A stretch of DNA of 64,000 bases. Origin: Cohnella nanjingensis. Lineage in GTDB: Bacteria; Bacillota; Bacilli; Paenibacillales; Paenibacillaceae. The notes under the pieces are model-generated. The model did not search any database, had not been told where the DNA came from, and was given only the letters and a program-made list of their open reading frames with translations. Positions 52,301 through 62,249 of this stretch are shown here, one piece after another (the first letter of the stretch is position 1; each line of letters opens with the position of its first letter). The stretch is taken from assembly GCF_014212125.1 (NCBI RefSeq), contig NZ_JACJVP010000005.1:1-64000 (forward strand), written 5' to 3'. The position numbers were made by a program, and so were the translations under genes.

Positions 52301-55300
52301 GAGCGATGGTGAAGTTCAAGTGGCTCGTGCTGGCGGCGTGGCTGGCGGCGGTCGTCGGGCTCGCGCTGACGGCGCCGAACATGGCCGATCTGGTCCGGGA
52401 GAAAGGACAGATCTCCGTGCCGGACGGGTATTCGTCCACGAACGCCTCGAAGTGGATCAGCGAGATGAGCGCCCAATCTAAAGAAGGCCAGCGCGGTGAT
52501 GCTACCGTGCTCGTATTCAGCGGGAAAGAGAAGCTGAACGCCGATCATCTGGCGGAGATCCAGCGCGGCATCGGCGAGCTGAAGGCGCAGCAGGAGAAGC
52601 TCGGCATCTCTTCGATCACCACCCACTTCGACACGCCGGACTTGGCGAAGCAGATGGTATCGGAGGACGGCAAGACCGTCCTGGTGCTGCTTAGCGTCGA
52701 CGCGCACGGCAAGGAGACTTCAGACGCCTTGTACAAGGCGATCGCGGACGTGAAGGTGGATCATTATCTTACGGGCAACTGGCTCATCCAGGAAGACGTC
52801 ATCCAGAGCTCCGAAGAGGGCTTGAAGAAGACGGAGTACATCACGGTCGCCTTCATTCTGGCTATCCTGTTCCTCGTGTTCCGTTCGGCCATCGCGCCGT
52901 TCATTCCGCTCCTCACGGTCGGGATCAGCTACGTGGCGGCGCAGTCCGTCGTGTCCTACCTGGTCAAGTATCTCGACTTCCCGCTGTCGAACTTCACCCA
53001 GATCTTCATGGTCGCGGTCATGTTCGGGATCGGGACGGACTACTGCATTCTCTTGATCAGCCGGTTCAAGGAGGAACTCGCGCATAACGGCGGCGACAAG
53101 GTGAAGGCGATCCTGGATACGTACCGGACGGCGGGGAAAACGGTGCTGTTCTCCGGCCTCGCCGTGCTGGTCGGGTTCGCGTCGATCGGCTTCTCGACGT
53201 TCGGCCTGTACCGGTCGGCCGTCGCGGTCGCCGTGGGCGTCGCGGTGCTGATGCTCGCGCTCGTCACGCTGGTGCCGTTCTTCATGGCGGCGCTGGGTTC
53301 GGTCATCTTCTGGCCGGCGCGCGGATCGCTCGAGCACAAGCCGAGCGGATTCTGGGGCGCGGCAGGCAGCTTCTCCCTGCGGAAGCCGCTATGGGCGCTC
53401 GTGCTGCTCGCCGTCATTCTCGTTCCGTTCTTGAGCTTCTACAAAGGAACGACCTCGTTCAACTCCCTCGACGAGATCGGGGACAAATACAATTCCGTGC
53501 GCGGCTTCAATCTCATCTCGGACAGCTTCGGACCGGGCGAATCGCTGCCGACGACGGTCGTCATGAAGACCGACAAAGCGCTCGATACGTCCGAAGGCCT
53601 CGCGATGATCGAGCAGGTGTCCCGGGAGCTCTCGAAGGTGGACGGCGTGAAGGCGATTCGCAGCGCCACGCGGCCGACGGGCGAAGCGCCGGCGGACTTC
53701 CAGGTCGCCTCTCAAGTCGATACGCTCGGCAACGGCCTGAACCAGGGGACCGACGGCATCGACCAAGTGGCCAAGGGACTGTCCGACGCGAGCAAGTCGC
53801 TGGAGAGCAACGCCTCCAAGATTAGCGGAGCGGCCGCCGGCGCCGATAAGCTGGCGGTCGGCACGCAGGCGCTGAAGCAGGGCGTCGTGCAGCTCGGCGA
53901 CGGCTTGAAGCGCATCGAGAAAGGTTTGCGCGACGGTTCGGTCGGCGCCAAGCAGCTGAGCGACGGGCTGGCGCAAGCGAAGGCGAGCGCGGACCGGCTG
54001 ACGGCGGCGAGCAAGCAGCTGCTGGACAGCTACAAGCAGATGGATTCGGGGCTGGGGCAGCTCGCCGCGGCCTACGCCGATCTGGCGAAGCAGCAGCAAG
54101 GGCTGACGCAGGGGCTGGCGGATCTGGGCCAAGGCTTGGGCGGGTTGGCGGAGAAGTATCCCGAGCTGAAGCAGGACGCCGACTTCCTGCGTGCGCAAGG
54201 CTCCCTCACCCAGCTCCAGACGGGCTCCGCGCAGCTCGGCGAAGGCCTGAAGCAACTGAACGACAAGCTGGCGGGCGTGAACCAAGGGCTGTCTCAGGCG
54301 AACGCGGGCTTCGGCCAAGCGGCGGACGGCCAGGCGAAGCTGGCGCAGGGACTCGCGAAGCTGTCGGCGGGCATCGCCGACCTGCAGGCCGGCATCGCGC
54401 AGGCGGCGGACGGCCAAGGCCAGGTCATCTCCAAGCTGCCGAGCATGACGAGCGGCTTCGACAAGCTGGCGTCGGGCCAGCAGGAGATCGGGTCGGGCTT
54501 CGCCCAGCTGAACGGCCAGCTTGGCCAGCTGACCGACGGACTGAACCAGAGCGTGGACGGCTTGACGAAGGTCGCCGGCGGCTTGAAGTCCGCGCAGGGC
54601 TACATCGGCGAGCTGACCGCGACGCCGGACAAACAGCTGAGCGGCTGGTTCATTCCGGAAGAGGCGATCCGGGACGCCGAGTTCCAGAAAGCGCTGGATG
54701 TCTACCTGTCGCCGGATCGCAAGATCGTGAAGTTCGACGTCGTGTTCGCGGGCAATCCGTACGCGTCCGAGACGATGGCGAAGATGCCGGATGTCGAGGC
54801 GGCGGTGGGCCGCGCGCTCAAGGGCACCGGCTACGAACAGGCGAGCGTCGCGGTGGGCGGCGTGACCAGCATCAACCACGACCTGAAGACGATCTCGTCC
54901 GGCGACTACGCGCGGACCGTCGTGCTGATGCTCGTAGGCATCGGGCTCATCCTGATCCTGTTGTTCCGCTCGTTCGTCATTCCGATTTATCTCATCCTGT
55001 CGCTGCTCGGCACGTACTACACGTCGCTGGCGATCAACGAGCTGATCTTCGTCCGGATTCTCGGGTACTCGGGCGCTAGCTGGACCGTTCCGTTCTTCGG
55101 CTTCGTGCTGCTGCTCGCGCTAGGCGTCGACTACAGCATCTTCCTGATGGACCGGTTCAAGGAATACCGCCATCTCCCGCCGCGGGAGGCGATCTTGAAG
55201 GCGATGAAGAACATGGGGACCGTCATCCTGTCGGCGGCGGTCATCCTGGGCGGCACGTTCGCGGCCATGCTGCCTTCGGGCGTCATGTCGCTGCTGCAGA

Positions 55301-55491
55301 TCGCGACGATCGTGCTCAGCGGACTGTTCCTATACGCCGTGGTCGTGCTGCCGCTGTTCATCCCCGTCATGGTGCGCACGTTCGGCGAGGCCAACTGGTG
55401 GCCGTTCATGGGCCGGCAGCGCGCGCCGCACGACGGCGAGAGCGAATCGCATCCTTCGGCGCCGACCGCGCGCCCGGCGCACGACAACTAA
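52297..55491 (+). CDS. MMPL-family RND transporter
   Basis: 1064 residues, 12 predicted membrane helices in the usual 1+5+1+5 layout. MVAVMFGIGTDYCILLISRF and LLLALGVDYSIFLMDRFKEY hold the paired GxDY residues of the proton relay. The large loop between helices 7 and 8 has about 30 repeats of the kind (A/S)xxL(A/S)xGL, a long helical hairpin also seen in YhgE and YdfJ-like proteins. Exports lipids, lipophilic drugs or similar under control of the MarR protein. ATG overlaps the marR stop. Confidence 0.93.
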   Translation: MRAMVKFKWLVLAAWLAAVVGLALTAPNMADLVREKGQISVPDGYSSTNASKWISEMSAQSKEGQRGDATVLVFSGKEKLNADHLAEIQRGIGELKAQQEKLGISSITTHFDTPDLAKQMVSEDGKTVLVLLSVDAHGKETSDALYKAIADVKVDHYLTGNWLIQEDVIQSSEEGLKKTEYITVAFILAILFLVFRSAIAPFIPLLTVGISYVAAQSVVSYLVKYLDFPLSNFTQIFMVAVMFGIGTDYCILLISRFKEELAHNGGDKVKAILDTYRTAGKTVLFSGLAVLVGFASIGFSTFGLYRSAVAVAVGVAVLMLALVTLVPFFMAALGSVIFWPARGSLEHKPSGFWGAAGSFSLRKPLWALVLLAVILVPFLSFYKGTTSFNSLDEIGDKYNSVRGFNLISDSFGPGESLPTTVVMKTDKALDTSEGLAMIEQVSRELSKVDGVKAIRSATRPTGEAPADFQVASQVDTLGNGLNQGTDGIDQVAKGLSDASKSLESNASKISGAAAGADKLAVGTQALKQGVVQLGDGLKRIEKGLRDGSVGAKQLSDGLAQAKASADRLTAASKQLLDSYKQMDSGLGQLAAAYADLAKQQQGLTQGLADLGQGLGGLAEKYPELKQDADFLRAQGSLTQLQTGSAQLGEGLKQLNDKLAGVNQGLSQANAGFGQAADGQAKLAQGLAKLSAGIADLQAGIAQAADGQGQVISKLPSMTSGFDKLASGQQEIGSGFAQLNGQLGQLTDGLNQSVDGLTKVAGGLKSAQGYIGELTATPDKQLSGWFIPEEAIRDAEFQKALDVYLSPDRKIVKFDVVFAGNPYASETMAKMPDVEAAVGRALKGTGYEQASVAVGGVTSINHDLKTISSGDYARTVVLMLVGIGLILILLFRSFVIPIYLILSLLGTYYTSLAINELIFVRILGYSGASWTVPFFGFVLLLALGVDYSIFLMDRFKEYRHLPPREAILKAMKNMGTVILSAAVILGGTFAAMLPSGVMSLLQIATIVLSGLFLYAVVVLPLFIPVMVRTFGEANWWPFMGRQRAPHDGESESHPSAPTARPAHDN

Positions 55492-55513
55492 TAGCTGCGT
55501 TTTACGCAAAAAG

Positions 55514-55555
55514 GAGAGCTTCCCAGACGCGAGAGATCGCGAGGGGGAAGCTCTC
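55514..55555 (+). terminator. Hairpin after MMPL gene
   Basis: GAGAGCTTCCC (55514-55524) pairs with GGGAAGCTCTC (55545-55555) over a 20-base loop that can fold further. The following TCTTCGTT is a poor T-run. Confidence 0.6.
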
Positions 55556-55599
55556 TCTTCGTTCACAGGTCAACCAACGGGCCGGAACTGGATGAGGGC

Positions 55600-55839
55600 G
55601 TGTCGATTCGGGCGTATCTGATATCGCGCGAAGATCGAACGGGAGACTTCCTGACGATCGCGCTGCAGCTGGCCGGATGGCTGAAGCGGCTGCATCTGGA
55701 GGGGAAGGAGGCCCCCGCGATCCGGCCGGATCGATTCGCCATACGAACGGCGGACGGGGCGGTACTCGCGACGGCACCCGCCTCCGATGCCCGCGCCCGC
55801 CGACGAAGTGGGACCGGCGGAACAGCCGTTTTTATCTGA
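55600..55839 (+). CDS. Small protein or remnant, kinase-like fragment
   Basis: 79 residues from GTG 55600, preceded by GGATGAGG. The stretch LQLAGWLKRLHLEGKEAPAI, RPDRFAIRTADG looks like the helix and catalytic loop of a eukaryote-like Ser/Thr kinase (LHxxGxxHRDxKPxNIL), but the HRD and Asn are not conserved. The rest of a kinase is missing. It may be a pseudokinase remnant or a chance frame; an antisense frame of similar length exists. Low confidence. Confidence 0.35.
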   Translation: MSIRAYLISREDRTGDFLTIALQLAGWLKRLHLEGKEAPAIRPDRFAIRTADGAVLATAPASDARARRRSGTGGTAVFI

Positions 55840-55903
55840 TGATGGGATGGGGCGTCCAAAAGTTAGGCCAAGCTTGAACGCCCTCCAAGGTGCATGCCCG
55901 CCG

Positions 55904-57691
55904 TTATCCCAAGTCCGGGAAGTCCTGCAGCGTTACGGCGGCGTCCTTCGTCCCGTGCAGCTCGAAGACGACGATCTCGTTCTCGCCTTGGCGGAGCAGC
56001 GGACCCGGCAGGTATAGCGCCTTCTGCGGGCCGACCTCCCAGTAGCGTCCGAGGTTGAAGCCGTTCACGTAGACGACGCCTTTGGTCCAGCCTTCCATCT
56101 GGACGAACGTGTCCATCGGCTCGTCCACGCGGAAGGTCGCGCGGTGGAACGCCGGTCCTCCGGGCGCTTCCGCTTCGGCTGCCCGATCCGACGAGTGCGG
56201 CTCGAAGACCAGTCCGGTCAGGTCCTCCATCGGTAGCGAGCGAATCGTCCAGTCATAGAGGAATTGGCGTTCGAAGCGGACGCCTTCGGTGATGCCCTTC
56301 GGGTCGTCCATTTTCCACCCGTAATTGATGCGCCCCATGTTCTCCACCAGAATATCGAGCCGTACGCCGCCTTCCGGCACCTCGAACGCGATGTCGTGCG
56401 CCTTCGGCTCCAGCAGCAGATCGTGGCTGTTGCGCTCGATGACGCCCCGGTAGACGCCGTCTACGAAGACCAGCGCCCTGTCCCGTACCTCCTGCAAAGT
56501 CAGCTTGCTCAAGGGGCGCGGTCCCGACAGCTGCGTCGAGTAGAGGATGAAGCCGTAATCCTGGTCCAGCGCCTCCATCGTCTCCGTGTGCGCGCGGTGC
56601 ACCGGCGTCGACAGACGGTCCAACGAATCGAACAGCGCCGCGCGCTCCGTCATCGCGATGCGTCCGTAGTTGCCTTTGGGCGAAGGCGCGGGCAGCGGGA
56701 TATCCGGGAGCTTCGCATACTTGCCGATGATCTCCTGCATGGCGTGATATTTGTCCGTCAGATCGCCCCACTCGGTGAGCAGCGCATTGTAGTCGTAGCT
56801 GGTGATCGTCGGCTCATGCTTGTCGAAGAAGTTCGCGCCGTTGTAGAAGCCGAAGTTCGTGCCTCCGAAGAACATATAGAAGTTGACCGAGGCGCCGGCG
56901 CGGAGGATGCGGTCCAGAACGTCCGCCACGTCGTCCCAGCCGCGCACGTGATGCTCTTCGCTCCAATGGTCGAACCAGCCGTTCCAATACTCCATGCACA
57001 TGACGGGCCCGTTCGGCTGGTACTCCTTGAGCTTGGCGAACGCTTCCTCCGGCCGCGAACCGAAGTTGACCGTCGCCAGAACGCCGTCGACCATGCCTCC
57101 TTGGAGCATGTGATCCTCGGGTCCGTCCGAGGTGAACAGCAGCACGTCCATCCCGCGGTCGATCATACCCTGTCGGATGTAGTTCAAATATTGCTTGTCG
57201 TTGCCGAAGCTGCCGTACTCGTTCTCGATCTGCATGGCGATGATCGGCCCGCCGTTCGTGCAGAGCAGCGGTTTGAGCCTCGGCAGCAGCGCGTCGAAGT
57301 AGGCGTCGACTTTGTCGAGAAACGGTTGATAGTAGCAGCGAAGCTTCATGTTCCGATCCTTCAGCAGCCAGGAGGGGAGTCCGCCGAATTCCCACTCCGC
57401 GCAGATGTACGGGCTTGGCCGCACGATGACGTGAAGCTCCAGCTCGGCGGCGGTCTCGATGAACTTCACGAGATCCGCTCCGCCGTCGAAGCGGAATTGC
57501 CCTTCCTTCGGCTCGTGGACGTTCCAGGCGACATAAGTCTCGACGGCGTTGAAGCCGCAAGCTTTGAGCTTCAACAGCCGATCCCGCCATTGCTGCGGAA
57601 TGACGCGGAAGTAGTGGATGGCCCCCGAGATGATCTGAATCGGTTGGCCGTTCAGCAGGAAGTCGGAACCTGCGGTCGTAAAAGTCGCCAT
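55904..57691 (-). CDS. GH35 beta-galactosidase
   Basis: 595 residues without a signal peptide, so cytoplasmic. The GH35 barrel begins with SGAIHYFRVIPQQWRDRL and has VETYVAWNVHEP, the acid/base IENEYGS (Glu158) and the nucleophile region MEYWNGWFDHW (Glu234). Two C-terminal jelly-roll domains end with YVNGFNLGRYWEVGPQKALY, LPGPLL. The length is that of bacterial two-domain GH35 enzymes. It releases galactose from beta-galactosides. Start ATG 57691. No transporter or regulator is adjacent. Confidence 0.93.
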   Translation of the reverse strand: MATFTTAGSDFLLNGQPIQIISGAIHYFRVIPQQWRDRLLKLKACGFNAVETYVAWNVHEPKEGQFRFDGGADLVKFIETAAELELHVIVRPSPYICAEWEFGGLPSWLLKDRNMKLRCYYQPFLDKVDAYFDALLPRLKPLLCTNGGPIIAMQIENEYGSFGNDKQYLNYIRQGMIDRGMDVLLFTSDGPEDHMLQGGMVDGVLATVNFGSRPEEAFAKLKEYQPNGPVMCMEYWNGWFDHWSEEHHVRGWDDVADVLDRILRAGASVNFYMFFGGTNFGFYNGANFFDKHEPTITSYDYNALLTEWGDLTDKYHAMQEIIGKYAKLPDIPLPAPSPKGNYGRIAMTERAALFDSLDRLSTPVHRAHTETMEALDQDYGFILYSTQLSGPRPLSKLTLQEVRDRALVFVDGVYRGVIERNSHDLLLEPKAHDIAFEVPEGGVRLDILVENMGRINYGWKMDDPKGITEGVRFERQFLYDWTIRSLPMEDLTGLVFEPHSSDRAAEAEAPGGPAFHRATFRVDEPMDTFVQMEGWTKGVVYVNGFNLGRYWEVGPQKALYLPGPLLRQGENEIVVFELHGTKDAAVTLQDFPDLG

Positions 57692-57954
57692 TTGCGCATC
57701 GCCTCTTTATAGGATGATAATGACAGTTTAAATCATGGAAATGATTGATTCAATCATAATTATGCGCAATAAATACCGCTCGGCTCCTCCCATGCGGGAT
57801 GAAGCCAAGCGGCAAGACTCGAATCGCGATATGCATCGGAATCGTGGCGCGCGGAGGTCGGGCAGCGTAGCGAGGCCGTCGGTCGGCAGCCGATGGAGGA
57901 TGCCGCTTGGCGTCCGCGAGGCCGTCCGATCGGCCTAGATCAACCGCTACGGCG

Positions 57955-58476
57955 ACTTGAGGCGGGCCATGTCGCGCTGTAACGATACTTATTATCGTTA
58001 CGGCGACGATGGGCGGGCCATGTCGTACTGTAACGATACTTTTTATCGTTACAGCGACTTGAGGCGGGCCATGTCGCGCTGTAACGATACTTTTTATCGT
58101 ACGGCGACTTGAGGCGGGCCATATCGTGCTGTAACGATACTTTTTATCGTTACGGCGACTTGAGGCGGGCCATGTCGCGCTGTAACGATACTTTCTATCG
58201 TTACAGCGACCAGAGGCGGGCATTGCCGTGCTGTAACGATACTTTTTATCGTTACGGCGACTTGAGGCGGGCCATGTCGCGCTGTAACGATACTTTCTAT
58301 CGTTACAGCGACCAGAGGCGGGCATTGCCGTGCTGTAACGATACTTTTTATCGTTACGGCGACTTGAGGCGGGCCATGTCGTACTGTAACGATACTTTCT
58401 ATCGTTACGGTGACCTGAGGCGGGCCATGTCGTGCTGTAACGATACTTTTTATCGTTACGTCGACTTGAGGCGGGT
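57955..58476. repeat. 51-bp tandem array A6, core of A5 in opposite orientation
   Basis: Ten cores with TAACGAT at 57980, 58031, 58082, 58132, 58183, 58234, 58285, 58336, 58387 and 58438; steps are 51 bp except one of 50, caused by a lost T. Arms CGCTGTAACGATA and TATCGTTACAGCG around CTTTT: this core is the exact reverse complement of that of A5, loop included. The linker CTTGAGGCGGGCCATGTCG shares GGCGGGC with the reverse-complemented A5 linker. The array lies between the GH35 start and the fumarase stop. 57692-57954 has no gene. Confidence 0.98.
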
Positions 58477-58519
58477 TACCAAGGCCCGGCCTAGCCGCTG
58501 GGCTGTCTGCTCGGACTCG

Positions 58520-58559
58520 CCACGCACAGGCGAACCGACCCACGCACAGGCGAACCGAC
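58520..58559. repeat. Two-copy 20-bp repeat
   Basis: CCACGCACAGGCGAACCGAC occurs twice head to tail just before the fumarase stop codon. Confidence 0.7.
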
Positions 58560-58562
58560 CGG

Positions 58563-59957
58563 TCAGCGTCGCGGCGTTCCGATCATTTTCTCCGGCCGCA
58601 CGTACGCGTCGAACTGCTCTTCCGTGAGCAGTCCCGTGCGGAGGGCGGCCTCGCGCAGCGTGAGTCCTTCCTTGTGCGCGAGCTTGGCGATCTTGGCCGC
58701 GTTCTCGTAGCCGATGTGCGGGTTGAGCGCCGTGACGAGCATGAGCGATTGGGCGAGATTGCGGTCCAGCACTTCGCGGTTCGGCTCGATGCCGACGGCG
58801 CAGTGCTCGTCGAACGAGCGCATCGCGTCCGCGAGCAGGCGGACCGATTGCAGGAACGCGTTCAAGATGACCGGCTTGAACACGTTCAGCTCGAAGTTGC
58901 CCTGGCTGGCCGCGAAGCCGATCGTCGCGTCGTTGCCCATCACCTGGCAGGCGACCATCGTCAGCGCCTCGCATTGGGTCGGATTGACCTTGCCCGGCAT
59001 GATCGAGCTGCCCGGCTCGTTCTCGGGGATCGTGATCTCTCCGATCCCGCTGCGCGGGCCGCTGGCAAGCCAGCGCACGTCGTTCGCGATCTTCATGAGG
59101 TCTGCCGCGAGCGCCTTCAGGGCGCCGTGGACGAACACCGTCTGGTCGTGGCTCGTCAGCGCGTGGAACTTGTTCGGCGCGCTGACGAACGACTTGCCGC
59201 CGGCCTCCCGGCCCAGTGCCTTCGCGACGCCGTCGCCGAAGTCCGGGTGCGCGTTAATCCCGGTGCCGACGGCCGTGCCGCCGATCGCGAGCGCCTTCAT
59301 CGTCTCGACGCTGGCGCGGATCATCGCTTCGCTCGTCGTCAGCATCGCGTGCCAGCCGCTGATCTCCTGGCCGAGCGTCAGCGGCGTGGCGTCCTGCAGA
59401 TGGGTGCGTCCGATCTTGACGATATCCATGAACGCGTCGGACTTGGCCGCAAGCGTCGACTGGAGCTGCGCGAGCGCTGGCAGCAGCGTATCTTCGACGG
59501 CGATCACCCCGGCCACGTGCATCGCGGTCGGGAACGTATCGTTCGAGCTCTGGGAGCGGTTGACGTCGTCGTTGGGGTGGACGCGCTTGTCGCTGCCCCG
59601 GGCTTCGAGCAGCTGGTTGGCGCGGCGGGCCAGCACCTCGTTGACGTTCATGTTCGACTGGGTCCCGCTGCCGGTCTGCCAGACGACGAGCGGGAAGTGG
59701 TCGTCCCACTTGCCGGCGATCACCTCGTCGGCCGCCTCCGCGATCGCGCCCGCTTTGTCCGCGTCCAGTTGACCGAGTTGTTCGTTCACCTGGGCGGCGG
59801 TCTTCTTCAGCATGGCAAAAGCCCGGATCAGGTCCGGCGGCATCCGCTCGCCGCCGATCCGGAAGTGCTGGCGACTGCGTTCCGTTTGCGCGCCCCACAT
59901 GGCCTCCGAAGGCACTTGAATCTCGCCCATCGTATCGCGTTCCGTCCGATATGCCAT
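58563..59957 (-). CDS. fumC: Class II fumarate hydratase
   Basis: 464 residues from ATG 59957, which follows AGGAGGAG. The signature [13 protein letters not shown] and the [19 protein letters not shown] and [16 protein letters not shown] motifs of the fumarase/aspartase superfamily are intact; the [14 protein letters not shown] block is that of FumC. Interconverts fumarate and malate in the TCA cycle as a homotetramer. An upstream TTG at 59999 would add 14 residues, without family support. The last codons run into a short tandem repeat. Confidence 0.95.
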   Translation of the reverse strand: MAYRTERDTMGEIQVPSEAMWGAQTERSRQHFRIGGERMPPDLIRAFAMLKKTAAQVNEQLGQLDADKAGAIAEAADEVIAGKWDDHFPLVVWQTGSGTQSNMNVNEVLARRANQLLEARGSDKRVHPNDDVNRSQSSNDTFPTAMHVAGVIAVEDTLLPALAQLQSTLAAKSDAFMDIVKIGRTHLQDATPLTLGQEISGWHAMLTTSEAMIRASVETMKALAIGGTAVGTGINAHPDFGDGVAKALGREAGGKSFVSAPNKFHALTSHDQTVFVHGALKALAADLMKIANDVRWLASGPRSGIGEITIPENEPGSSIMPGKVNPTQCEALTMVACQVMGNDATIGFAASQGNFELNVFKPVILNAFLQSVRLLADAMRSFDEHCAVGIEPNREVLDRNLAQSLMLVTALNPHIGYENAAKIAKLAHKEGLTLREAALRTGLLTEEQFDAYVRPEKMIGTPRR

Positions 59958-60114
59958 TGTCGTTTCTCCTCCTATCGCGGCGCAATCCAAAGATTGCATT
60001 CCTCTCTATGTTTACCCTATTCCGGACGGTTTACATATATGGGGGGACGGGTTCGATCGAAACATTCGATTTCGGGCGATCGTCTAACCTTACATAACGA
60101 AGGAGGGATCTTGC

Positions 60115-61815
60115 ATGCGTACGGGAACAAAGGCGGCGCTAGGCCTGCTGGCCGGCGTCATCGCGGCGGGCGGTTGGGAGGAGACGGCGGCCTTCGCCCA
60201 GTCAGCCGGACCGAATGCCAGCTACGAGATGCCGGGCGCGGGATTTGTCAACCCTAATCCGGTGCCGTCGGCGCAGCCGAAATGGACGGCGGATCTGGAC
60301 GCGCCGCTGGTAGACGCTCCCGCCGGACTCGCGACCGGGAACGGGAATGTGTATTACCTGAACGACGGGAAGCTCATCGCCAAACAGGCGGCCTCCGGCA
60401 AGACGCTGTGGTCTTATGCCGCGAAGCTCCAGGGCGGGCAGATCGCGATGGCTGGCGGTTTCCTGTACGTCAGCGGGCAGGAGGGTAGCGTCTACCGGGT
60501 CGAGGAGAAGACCGGCAGCGGCAAGCGCGTCTATCAAGCCAAGGGGGAAAAGACGGCGCCCGCCCTCTCGGTAGACGGCGGAACCTTGTACGTGCTGGCC
60601 GGCGGGACGCTATTATCCGTGAATCTGGCGACCGGCAAGGAGAATTGGCGCAATACGGACGCCAAGACACTCCCCACGAAGATCGGGAACACGCTGCTTG
60701 CGGGCGCGGTAGAGTCGGGCGCCCTCACGGTCATGACCTATTACGCGATCGATCCCGTGACCGGCAAGTCGCTATGGCGGCTGGAGGGCGACCATACGGG
60801 GCCGTTGAAGGTGGACGGGGACAAGCTGTATTTCCGCGACCTGTGGCCGCATAACGATCAGACCGAAACGTTGGCCGATATCGACGAGGTGGATTTGAAG
60901 ACGGGCAAGATTACCGCCACCAAGTCGTTCGTTCCCGTCAAGGAAGGCGAGGATCCACTGTACCAGCATGCGTCAAAGGTCGTTATGGAGGGCAGCGACA
61001 TCTATGTCGTGACGAGCGACCGGGGCGTGTTTAAATACAATTACGATTCGGATCCGGCGGTCGTGCAGCCTGAGGTCATCCAGAACAACGGCATGTTCAT
61101 CGCGGGCCCGTATAACGGCAAGCTGTACTTCCGCAACGGCGACAACCGGGGCATCGAAGCCCGCAAGATCGTCGACAAGTCGCAGGTGTACTACGAGGGA
61201 CTGAACAACCCCGTCAGCCGCTTGGACCTCATCGATGCGGGTATGTACGTCGGGCAGACGGACGGGCAGATCTTCGCCCTGAACGTCGCGACGGGAAAGG
61301 CATTGTTCCGCTTCCAGACGTCGGCGGAGAGCTATGGTCCTTTCCAGGTGGAGGAAGGGACGCTGCTGGCGCAAGCGGGGGGCAAGCTGTACGCGTTCGC
61401 GCTGCCGGCTGAGCTGCAGAAGCCGGCGAGCGGCGGGACGACGGCCGGCTCGTTCGTCAAGGCGGACGCGAAGCTCACGATCGACGGCCAGGCCCGCGCG
61501 TTCTCGCCGTCGATGATGACGACGAACAATCGCATGTTCGTGCCGTTCCGATCGTTGACGGAGGCGCTCGGGGCCAAGGTGGGCTATGACGGCGCGACCA
61601 AGCGGACGACGGTCACGTACGGTGATCGCAGCTTCCAGATTGCGGACGGCGCGCCTTATGCGGTGGTCGGCGGCAAGCAGAACCCGCTCTCCTACGCGCC
61701 GGTGACGCTGAGCGGTTCGCTCTACGTGCCGATCAAGGACTTCGGCGATCTGCTCGGCGTAAGCGTCGTCTGGAACGGCGGCTCGCGCACCGTCGAAGTG
61801 AAGACGAAGGCGTAG
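60115..61815 (+). CDS. Secreted PQQ-propeller protein with copper-amine-oxidase-like domain
   Basis: 566 residues. Signal peptide about 1-30 (ending AFAQS). Residues about 50-440 form a PQQ-like beta-propeller, with repeated blocks such as KLIAKQAASGKTLWSYAAKL, VYRVEEKTGSGK and LLSVNLATGKENWRN. Residues about 450-566 are a copper-amine-oxidase N-terminal-like stalk domain (RMFVPFRSLTEALGAKVGYD, SLYVPIKDFGDLLGVSVVW), common in Paenibacillus exported proteins. No catalytic residues of PQQ dehydrogenases are obvious; a binding or scaffolding role at the cell surface is more likely. ATG 60115 behind AAGGAGGG. Confidence 0.88.
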   Translation: MRTGTKAALGLLAGVIAAGGWEETAAFAQSAGPNASYEMPGAGFVNPNPVPSAQPKWTADLDAPLVDAPAGLATGNGNVYYLNDGKLIAKQAASGKTLWSYAAKLQGGQIAMAGGFLYVSGQEGSVYRVEEKTGSGKRVYQAKGEKTAPALSVDGGTLYVLAGGTLLSVNLATGKENWRNTDAKTLPTKIGNTLLAGAVESGALTVMTYYAIDPVTGKSLWRLEGDHTGPLKVDGDKLYFRDLWPHNDQTETLADIDEVDLKTGKITATKSFVPVKEGEDPLYQHASKVVMEGSDIYVVTSDRGVFKYNYDSDPAVVQPEVIQNNGMFIAGPYNGKLYFRNGDNRGIEARKIVDKSQVYYEGLNNPVSRLDLIDAGMYVGQTDGQIFALNVATGKALFRFQTSAESYGPFQVEEGTLLAQAGGKLYAFALPAELQKPASGGTTAGSFVKADAKLTIDGQARAFSPSMMTTNNRMFVPFRSLTEALGAKVGYDGATKRTTVTYGDRSFQIADGAPYAVVGGKQNPLSYAPVTLSGSLYVPIKDFGDLLGVSVVWNGGSRTVEVKTKA

Positions 61816-61827
61816 CTTCACGTGTAA

Positions 61828-61876
61828 AAAACGGCACCGCCGTCTCCCGGATGCTGGGGAGGGGCGGTGCCGTTTT
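61828..61876. terminator. Terminator after propeller gene
   Basis: AAAACGGCACCGCC (61828-61841) pairs perfectly with GGCGGTGCCGTTTT (61863-61876). Works in both directions. Confidence 0.85.
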
Positions 61877-61892
61877 CAGCGTGTTTGGCGGG

Positions 61893-62240
61893 GAATTCGG
61901 CCGAGATAACCGAAGACTCGGGTTAACGGACCCCGCCGAGCGGGGAATTTGGCCGAGATAACCGCAGAATCGGGTTAACGGACCCCGCCGAGCGGGGAAT
62001 TCGGCGGAGATAACCGCAGAATCGGGTTAACGGACCCCGCCGAGCCCGGATTTCGCCCGAGATAACCGAAGACTCGGGTTAACGGACCCCGCCGAGCGCG
62101 GATTTCGCTCGCGATAACCGCAGAATCGGGCTAACAGGCCCCGCCGAGCGCGGAAACCGGCCGAGATAACCGCAGAATCGGGTTAACGGCCCCGCCGAGC
62201 GCGGATTTCGCCCGTGATAACCGCAGAATCGGGTTAACTT
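61893..62240. repeat. 51/52-bp tandem array A7, core TAACCG/CGGGTTA
   Basis: Seven cores with TAACCG at 61907, 61959, 62011, 62063, 62115, 62167 and 62218: five steps of 52 bp and one of 51. The core TAACCGCAGAATCGGGTTA is an imperfect inverted repeat related to that of A1 and A2. The linker ACGGACCCCGCCGAGCG is shared. The array ends about 10 bp from the stop of the ABC exporter gene. Confidence 0.95.
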
Positions 62241-62249
62241 GCTACGCCC

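Noticed and set aside
57750-58627. Open frames of 149-191 codons on both strands
   Set aside because: Same artefact in array A6.
58674-60257. 527-codon open frame opposite fumC
   Set aside because: Shadow of fumC; no domain, and it runs into the leader of the propeller gene.
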